DNA from: CAYGSN01 sp964352675
GTDB taxonomy: Bacteria > Pseudomonadota > Alphaproteobacteria > Micavibrionales > Micavibrionaceae
Reading direction: 5' to 3'
Assembly (NCBI GenBank): GCA_964352675.1
Contig: CAYGSN010000024.1
Span: 1-28,864, forward strand
Length of the DNA: 28,864 bases
Under the pieces are notes generated by a model, which saw nothing but the letters and a program-made list of their open reading frames with translations, did not search any database and was not told the origin of the DNA. Below, one piece after another: positions 24,568 to 28,864 of the stretch. The first letter of the stretch is position 1, and each line of letters begins with the position of its first letter. Both the position numbers and the translations under genes were made by a program.

Positions 24568-24612
24568 CGCCTGCCAGTGGGGTTGGGTTCACGGTCAGGG
24601 GGGCGGCAGGCG
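24568..24612. repeat. Second GC-rich inverted repeat
   Basis: CGCCTGCC (24568-24575) and GGCAGGCG (24605-24612) form a perfect 8-base stem around a G-rich 29-base centre. It stands directly beside the terminator, in the 3' untranslated region of the GGDEF-like gene. No T-run follows on either strand. It may be a backup or processing structure, or part of a 3'-derived RNA. Confidence 0.5.
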
Positions 24613-24648
24613 TGGGAAATAATTTTAATTCGTTTTGTTCTTTTCTCC

Positions 24649-25389
24649 TCATATTCCGAGAATGTTTTTGGCTCTGCTTGTGCCGTCAAAAGCCTTGAGA
24701 CTGACGGAAACATTGATTTGAATTTCCTGTCCGCTCCAGATCAGGGAAAGGTTGTTGAGGCGCAGCGACAGGGCTTGTGCCCGGCTCAGCACGTCGTCAG
24801 ATTTTGCATTCGAAAACATAATGGCAAAGACATCGGCATCAATTCTCGCCGCCACGTCGGTGGCGCGCATTTCATGACGCAGATGCCGTGCGACCAGCTT
24901 CAGGCAAGCCCCTGCAGCAGATAGGCCGTAGCGCTCATTCAGGTTTTTCAGGTTTTCAATTTCCAGTGTCAACATGAGGCCGCCCGCGTGATAACCGCGC
25001 TCAATTTTAGCAATTTCACGCTCCAACGACCCTTCCAGCCCCCGAAGGTTGCTTAGGCCGGTTAGCTCGTCAACGGTGCCGAGTTTTTCAAGGTTCTGAA
25101 TGCGGTTGTATTGGTTTTCCAGCCGGTCATGGGCGGTTCGCATATTGATTTGGGCTTTTTTGAGAAGCTCTATCGTGGCGTTCATGCTGCGCTTGAGCAT
25201 GGCTTTGTCGAGAGGTTTTTCCTGATCAAATTTGGCCATCATGTCGAAAACATCCTGATAGCCGTTGATGAAATCCTCGTCACGGGTCAATGCCAGACGG
25301 TTTTTCTCACTCTCGTTTTCATGTATATCCCTGAACACATGAAGGCTGTCAGGAAACATCTTTTTGCCTTGGAAAATATCTGACGTCAT
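24649..25389 (-). CDS. Degenerate GGDEF-domain protein
   Basis: This 246-residue protein has a helical N-terminal region (about 1-100, with a coiled coil at about 60-100) and a GGDEF fold from about 104 to 235. The fold is recognised by VDELTGLSNLRGL at 106-118 and by LEIENLKNLNERYG, which aligns with the DIDHFKxxND segment of active cyclases. The signature itself is RIDADVF at 182-188 instead of RxGGDEF, and the metal-binding Asp positions are Glu (143, 145). It is therefore unlikely to make c-di-GMP and may bind GTP or a partner protein. A start at residue 11 (25357-25359), with AAGG about 7 bases upstream, is possible. It is divergent from eipB-divK-pleD and ends at a strong terminator. 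Confidence 0.85.
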   Translation of the reverse strand: MTSDIFQGKKMFPDSLHVFRDIHENESEKNRLALTRDEDFINGYQDVFDMMAKFDQEKPLDKAMLKRSMNATIELLKKAQINMRTAHDRLENQYNRIQNLEKLGTVDELTGLSNLRGLEGSLEREIAKIERGYHAGGLMLTLEIENLKNLNERYGLSAAGACLKLVARHLRHEMRATDVAARIDADVFAIMFSNAKSDDVLSRAQALSLRLNNLSLIWSGQEIQINVSVSLKAFDGTSRAKNILGI

Positions 25390-25696
25390 TTTTGTCTACC
25401 CGGTAATCTTTTTATTGGTTGCTGTTAGGGATTATTAATGCGAATGGCATGCCAGTTTTAAAACGCCTTATTTTTATTTAAATGCAATATGTTACCTCAT
25501 ATTCTTTGCAGGGGGCGATATGTCACAGTAGGAAAAATATGAAAACCTTGGTGGATTTTGCCGGGCAGACCGGGCAGGGTTTGCCTGCTGCGGGCTTTAA
25601 TTCCCGAAATAATGCGTTTGTCCCTTTGCCACGATGCTGCTTTGCGGTATGATGGAAGTTGCTGGAAATCATTAGAAATTTGAATGGAATAACGCA
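25390..25696. other. Divergent intergenic region between GGDEF-like gene and eipB
   Basis: This stretch of 307 bases is the longest gene-free interval in the window. It is AT-rich near 25425-25500, with TTTTAAAA and ATTTAAAT patches, and more GC-rich from 25540. It contains a candidate eipB promoter (25626-25653) and a doubtful 37-codon frame (25539-25652). A TTAA-N7-TATT stretch near 25457 resembles a CtrA box only loosely. No tRNA or clear structured RNA is seen. Confidence 0.6.
25626..25653 (+). promoter_or_regulatory. Sigma-70-like promoter of eipB-divK-pleD
   Basis: TTGCCA at 25626-25631 and TATGAT at 25648-25653 are 16 bases apart. Transcription would begin near 25660, leaving a leader of about 37 bases before the TTG start of eipB. 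This promoter could serve all three genes downstream. Confidence 0.5.
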
Positions 25697-26596
25697 TTGT
25701 CTTCAGGGTTTTTTACACGCATTTTTACGCTCAAAACCGTTTTTGTGAGCGTGTTGGCGGTTGCTGCGCTGGGGGCGCTTTGGCCGGTTTTGCGGGCCGA
25801 GGGCGTGGATGCCGTCGAAGCTGCCCCGCAGATGCGGGAGACAAGGCTCGTCCCACATAAGGCTTTGTACGATATCCAGCTTGCCGGGAAGAAGAGCGGT
25901 TCACAAGTGGTGAATATCAGCGGACAGATGCTCTATGAATGGCAGCCGTCCTGCGATGCATGGATATCCAATCACCGTTTTAATCTTTTCTATGAATATG
26001 CCGACAGCCCGCCTCTACAGGTCACAAGCGATTTCTCTACAGTGGAGAGTTTTGATGGCAAAACCCTGAATTTCACCTCCCAGCGCAAGCGTGACGGCAT
26101 ATTATTTGAGGAATTGCGCGGAAATGCCGAAATCGGCAAGGATGGAGCCGGAGAGGCGGTTTACCGTTTGCCCAAGGGGCTGGAGTTTGATCTGGCTGCG
26201 GGGTCTCTCTTTCCCATGGGGCACACGTTGAAAGTTCTCGAAGCTGTTCGCAACAAACAGAAATTCTTTACAGCCACCATCTTTGACGGCAGTGATGCCG
26301 AAGGCCCGGTGGAGGTGAACGCCTTTATCGGCAAACCGGTGAATGTGATGGCAAAGATGACTCCCTCGGAAGATCTGGATGCCTCGCTGATCAATACGCC
26401 AGCTTGGAATGTACGATTGGCATATTTTCCGCTGAGTCGCGAGGAGGCTTCGTCCGATTACGAAATGGACCTGGTTTTTCATGACAATGGTGTCATAAGT
26501 GATATGTTTATCGAATACGATGATTTTAGCGTGACGCAGAAGCTGGTGGCGCTGGAAAAAATGGAATCGACCTGCAAAAGCGAAACGGCAAAATAA
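25697..26596 (+). CDS. eipB: EipB-family (DUF1849) periplasmic envelope-integrity protein
   Basis: EipB proteins are periplasmic beta-spiral proteins needed for envelope integrity in Brucella. This 299-residue protein has a membrane-spanning signal segment (about 12-32), then the family pattern: LVPHKALYDIQL, SGSQVVNISGQMLYEWQPSCDAW, NFTSQRKRDG, LPKGLEFDLAAGSLFPMGHTLKVLEA and IFDGSDAEG. It has two cysteines in the mature part, C86 and C293 near the C terminus, as expected for the disulfide known in the family. The only start in frame before the signal segment is a TTG at 25697-25699, with GGA 8 bases upstream. divK follows after 20 bases. Confidence 0.87.
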   Translation: MSSGFFTRIFTLKTVFVSVLAVAALGALWPVLRAEGVDAVEAAPQMRETRLVPHKALYDIQLAGKKSGSQVVNISGQMLYEWQPSCDAWISNHRFNLFYEYADSPPLQVTSDFSTVESFDGKTLNFTSQRKRDGILFEELRGNAEIGKDGAGEAVYRLPKGLEFDLAAGSLFPMGHTLKVLEAVRNKQKFFTATIFDGSDAEGPVEVNAFIGKPVNVMAKMTPSEDLDASLINTPAWNVRLAYFPLSREEASSDYEMDLVFHDNGVISDMFIEYDDFSVTQKLVALEKMESTCKSETAK

Positions 26597-26616
26597 CGGG
26601 AATAGGTGGAGTAACA

Positions 26617-27018
26617 ATGAGTAAAACTGTATTGATTGTGGAAGATAACGCGCTGAATATGAAACTGTTTCATGATTTGCTCGACGCCCACGGGATATCG
26701 ACGATTCAAACTATGGATGGGCGCGAGGTTCTGGATCTGGCGCGCGAGCATAAACCCGATTTGATCCTGATGGATATCCAGCTCCCCGAAGTGTCCGGTC
26801 TGGATGTCACCAAATGGCTAAAGGCCGATGAAGAGCTGGCCCATATTCCTGTGGTTGCGGTTACAGCCTTTGCCATGAAAGGCGATGAGCAGAAAATCCG
26901 TGAGGGCGGCTGCGAGGATTATATATCCAAGCCTATCTCCGTGGGTCGCTTTTTGGAGGTGATCGAGAGTTATCTCGGACCGACAGCGGGCACCTCGCAG
27001 GAAAAAGAACAGGCATAA
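26617..27018 (+). CDS. divK: Cell-cycle response regulator DivK
   Basis: DivK is a single-domain receiver that, when phosphorylated, controls the PleC/DivJ and CckA kinases and so CtrA activity and polarity. The 133-residue protein has the receiver residues E9-D10, the phosphoacceptor D53 (LILMDIQLP), T83 in AVTAF and K105 in ISKPI. The length and D53 match Caulobacter DivK. GGTGGAG lies 5 bases before the ATG. It sits between eipB and pleD (21-base gap), the usual divK-pleD order. The polar C-terminal tail after SYLG is short. Confidence 0.96.
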   Translation: MSKTVLIVEDNALNMKLFHDLLDAHGISTIQTMDGREVLDLAREHKPDLILMDIQLPEVSGLDVTKWLKADEELAHIPVVAVTAFAMKGDEQKIREGGCEDYISKPISVGRFLEVIESYLGPTAGTSQEKEQA

Positions 27019-27039
27019 GGACCTGAGAAGGAAACAAGC

Positions 27040-28467
27040 ATGTCAGCGCGCGTTTTGGTTGTCGATGATATTTTGCCGAATGTGAAGCTCCTGGAGGCCA
27101 AGCTGACCAGCGAGTATTATGATGTCCTGACCGCCACCAGCGGTGCCGAGGCGCTGGAGAAAGTTGCGGCCGAAAGCCCTGATTTGGTTCTGCTGGATGT
27201 GATGATGCCGGGGATGGACGGGTTCGAGGTTTGTAAAAGAATCAAAGAGAATAAGGATCTGGCGCATATTCCCGTGGTGATGGTCACGGCTCTGACTGAC
27301 AGTGAGGACAAGGTGCGCGGGTTGCAGGCCGGGGCTGATGACTTCCTGAGCAAGCCGATCAATGATATCGCCCTGATGGCGCGGGTGCGCTCGCTGGTGC
27401 GTCTGAAAATGGCGCTGGATGAATGGCGAGTCCGGGAAAATACGGCCAATCAGCTGGGTGTCGTTGATGAATCCAGCAATTTTATGAATGAATCTGCGGT
27501 CAAAGCTAAGGTTCTGATTGTTGAGGACAAGGATTTCGAGCAGCGAAAGATCGAAGATACGCTGGCGCAGGATCATGACCAGATCATTGCGACCAATACT
27601 GGCGCGGACGCCATGGCCCTGACCACCCAGCATGATTTTGACCTGATCACGATTAGCCTAAATCTGGCAGCGGAAGACGGCTTGCGGCTGGTGTCGCATC
27701 TCAAATCGAATGAACGCACGCGCTCTGTCCCGATTTTGATGGTTGCGAATGAAGAGGATCTGCCACGTGTTGCGCACGGTCTGGAAATCGGCGCGCATGA
27801 TTATATCTTGCGCCCTGTGGACCGGAACGAATTGGTGGCGCGTGTGCGCACGCAAATCCGGCGCAAGAGGTTTCAGGAACGCCTGCGTTCAACTTATGAG
27901 ATCAGCCTGTCTATGGCGCTGACCGACAGTTTGACGGGTTTGTATAACCGCCGTTATCTGGATGTCCACCTGGAGAAGCTGCTGCTGAAAAACAAGGACA
28001 GCCAGAAGGCGCTGGCAGTTCTTATTCTTGATATCGACCATTTTAAATTGGTGAATGATACCCACGGCCATAATGTTGGAGATGAGATTTTGAAGCTCTT
28101 CGCCGACCGGCTCAGCGACAAGTTGCGGAGCTTTGATCTTGTCGCCCGTCTAGGCGGGGAGGAGTTCGTGGTTATTCTGCCGGATGTGTCCGAGGAGCGG
28201 GCGCATATGGTGGCCGAACGCCTGCGCGCTTCGATTGCCGATGAGCCGTTTTCCTGTTCGGTTGCGGGCGGGGAGCTGAGCATAACCACGTCGATCGGCG
28301 GGGCGTTTATCCTGCCAGAGGAAACAACCACTCACGAGGTTTTGAGCCGGGCTGATAAATGTCTTTATCAGGCCAAGGAAGAGGGTCGCAATTGTACAGT
28401 CTTTGAAGGGGTTGGCGTTTTAAAACCTGAAGATTATCTGGAACAGGAACGCAAGCTCGCGGAATAA
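27040..28467 (+). CDS. pleD: Response regulator / diguanylate cyclase PleD
   Basis: PleD makes c-di-GMP when phosphorylated and drives polar development. The 475-residue protein has receiver 1 with D53 (VLLDVMMPG), an adaptor receiver 2 (about 157-270) in which the acceptor position is Ser206, as expected for a non-phosphorylated dimerisation module, and a GGDEF domain with an intact GGEEF at 372-376. The product-inhibition site RxxD (R363-D366) lies exactly 5 residues before it, so feedback inhibition should be kept. DIDHFKLVND carries the metal ligands. AGAAGGA lies 7 bases before the ATG. It is 21 bases after divK and ends at a two-way terminator. The linker and C-terminal tail make it about 20 residues longer than the Caulobacter protein. 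Confidence 0.97.
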   Translation: MSARVLVVDDILPNVKLLEAKLTSEYYDVLTATSGAEALEKVAAESPDLVLLDVMMPGMDGFEVCKRIKENKDLAHIPVVMVTALTDSEDKVRGLQAGADDFLSKPINDIALMARVRSLVRLKMALDEWRVRENTANQLGVVDESSNFMNESAVKAKVLIVEDKDFEQRKIEDTLAQDHDQIIATNTGADAMALTTQHDFDLITISLNLAAEDGLRLVSHLKSNERTRSVPILMVANEEDLPRVAHGLEIGAHDYILRPVDRNELVARVRTQIRRKRFQERLRSTYEISLSMALTDSLTGLYNRRYLDVHLEKLLLKNKDSQKALAVLILDIDHFKLVNDTHGHNVGDEILKLFADRLSDKLRSFDLVARLGGEEFVVILPDVSEERAHMVAERLRASIADEPFSCSVAGGELSITTSIGGAFILPEETTTHEVLSRADKCLYQAKEEGRNCTVFEGVGVLKPEDYLEQERKLAE

Positions 28468-28468
28468 A

Positions 28469-28492
28469 AAAAGCGCCTCAACGGGCGCTTTT
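28469..28492. terminator. Bidirectional rho-independent terminator between pleD and rpmG
   Basis: AAAAGCGCC (28469-28477) pairs with GGCGCTTTT (28484-28492) around a 6-base loop. The stem is flanked by A residues on the left and T residues on the right, so it gives a T-run on both strands. It serves pleD on the plus strand and rpmG on the minus strand. Confidence 0.85.
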
Positions 28493-28513
28493 GTACTCTT
28501 GGCGTTATAGAGC

Positions 28514-28717
28514 CTAGTTTTTCTTGCTTGGCGGCATTTTCTTCTCAACAAACCACACATGCATGCCTTTTTTGCCTGTTTCGGCATTCAGGGCCCAGGG
28601 GTCGTATTTCTTTTTGCGGATCTTGTATTCCGCGCGTGTGCTGCGCTGTGCGTAATAGCGGAATCCTGTTTCCGCTTCGCTTTCCAGACGGACCTTAACG
28701 GTTGAACCTTTGGCCAT
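28514..28717 (-). CDS. rpmG: 50S ribosomal protein L33 (long form)
   Basis: L33 is a small protein of the large ribosomal subunit near the E site. The N-terminal MAKGSTVKVRLESEAETGF and the internal KKKYDPWAL fit the family. At 67 residues it is about 12 longer than the usual 55, with an extra NAETGKKGMHVWF-type segment and a basic tail. It has no zinc-binding cysteines, as in other Gram-negative L33. AAGGAG lies 9 bases before the ATG, and a near-consensus promoter is just upstream. The sequence is more divergent than most L33, so the family call rests mainly on the two motifs and the position next to pleD. Confidence 0.82.
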   Translation of the reverse strand: MAKGSTVKVRLESEAETGFRYYAQRSTRAEYKIRKKKYDPWALNAETGKKGMHVWFVEKKMPPSKKN

Positions 28718-28739
28718 TTCTATTCACTCCTTAAAAAAA

Positions 28740-28751
28740 ATCGAATTCGAT
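28740..28751. promoter_or_regulatory. 12-base perfect palindrome at the rpmG start site
   Basis: ATCGAATTCGAT is fully symmetric and begins 5 bases downstream of the rpmG -10 element, covering the predicted transcription start. It may be an operator, or chance. Confidence 0.3.
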
Positions 28752-28755
28752 GCGC

Positions 28756-28784
28756 TTTATGCGGCATTCCAAGAAAAATGTCAA
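28756..28784 (-). promoter_or_regulatory. Sigma-70-like promoter of rpmG
   Basis: On the minus strand a consensus TTGACA (28779-28784) is followed, after exactly 17 bases, by CATAAA (28756-28761). It begins 3 bases after the stop of the upstream gene and would give an rpmG leader of about 30 bases. This is the best promoter match in the window. Confidence 0.65.
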
Positions 28785-28786
28785 GC

Positions 28787-28864
28787 TTATCTGCGCTTGC
28801 GTGGTGGTTTTTTAGAACGCTTGTGCTGTGTGCCTGGCTTCTTGGGGGAATTTTTGTAAGATTT
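28787..28864 (-). CDS. rnr: Basic C-terminal tail of an upstream gene, probably RNase R (5' part outside window)
   Basis: Only 25 codons and a TAA are inside the window. The residues are almost all Lys, Arg, Pro, Ser and Gly (ending KKPPRKRR), a disordered basic tail. RNase R commonly ends this way, and in many alphaproteobacteria rnr lies just upstream of rpmG on the same strand, so that is the best guess. Sequence alone does not prove it. Confidence 0.45.
   Translation of the reverse strand, partial: KSYKNSPKKPGTQHKRSKKPPRKRR

Noticed and set aside
25450..25475. Possible CtrA box (TTAA-N7-TTAA) near divK-pleD
   Set aside because: Only TTAA-N7-TATT is found. Two mismatches in a half-site within AT-rich DNA is not adequate.
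25539..25652. A 37-codon frame (begins MKTLVDFAGQTGQG) with AGGA 5 bases before its ATG in the GGDEF/eipB spacer
   Set aside because: Its end overlaps the -10 element of the eipB promoter, the composition is unremarkable, and no homologue is recognised. It could be real but cannot be supported.
1..28864. CRISPR arrays, tRNA or rRNA genes, insertion sequences, phage genes
   Set aside because: No repeat-spacer series, cloverleaf-like sequence with CCA end, transposase or integrase frame, or flanking duplication was seen in the spacers, nearly all of which are under 220 bases.

Overview
The window reads as a chromosomal segment of a free-living alphaproteobacterium. Evidence for this is a DivK/PleD cell-cycle pair, an EipB-type (DUF1849) envelope protein, an aa3-oxidase subunit IV microprotein, HdaA with an N-terminal clamp-binding motif, and the order purN-purM / DUF2066 / AI-2E permease / hdaA / rnd / aspS. 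The genes are densely packed, with many overlapping or nearly touching ends. I cannot name the genus. Nothing points to a plasmid, phage or large island: I see no integrase, insertion sequence, CRISPR array, tRNA or rRNA gene.

Layout. 1-4040 (minus) holds ETF-ubiquinone oxidoreductase, a large TPR lipoprotein and the 5' part of ispE, which could form one transcription unit. 4129-9775 (plus) holds a family-4-like uracil-DNA glycosylase, a soluble lytic transglycosylase and alaS. 9777-11345 (minus) is an unrecognised coiled-coil protein of clearly lower GC than its neighbours. ndk (plus, with a good sigma-70-like promoter) runs tail to tail into a 1074-residue hybrid histidine kinase (minus). 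Upstream of that kinase on the same strand lie a 48-residue cytochrome oxidase subunit IV-like microprotein, purN and purM.

17111-20304 (plus) is DUF2066, AI-2E-family permease and hdaA, the last two overlapping by 4 bases. Convergent to them are a SixA-type phosphohistidine phosphatase and RNase D (minus). aspS (plus) meets a secreted six-cysteine protein of unknown function (minus), followed upstream by a protein with a degenerate GGDEF domain (minus). A 307-base divergent intergenic region then leads into eipB-divK-pleD (plus). pleD and rpmG converge on a two-way terminator. rpmG has its own promoter just after the lysine/arginine-rich tail of what is probably RNase R, cut by the window end.

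How it fits together. Most genes are housekeeping: translation (alaS, aspS, rpmG), nucleotide supply (purM, purN, ndk), RNA turnover (rnd, probable rnr), isoprenoid synthesis (ispE) and electron transfer (ETF-QO, Cox IV). Two themes stand out. One is envelope maintenance (lytic transglycosylase, TtpA-like TPR protein, EipB). The other is signalling (7TM hybrid kinase with its own Hpt domain, DivK, active PleD, and a probably inactive GGDEF protein). I found no clear new multi-gene system. The best leads are the low-GC coiled-coil orphan, the eipB-divK-pleD linkage next to the degenerate GGDEF protein, the uracil glycosylase without the usual iron-sulfur cysteines, and the six-cysteine secreted protein.
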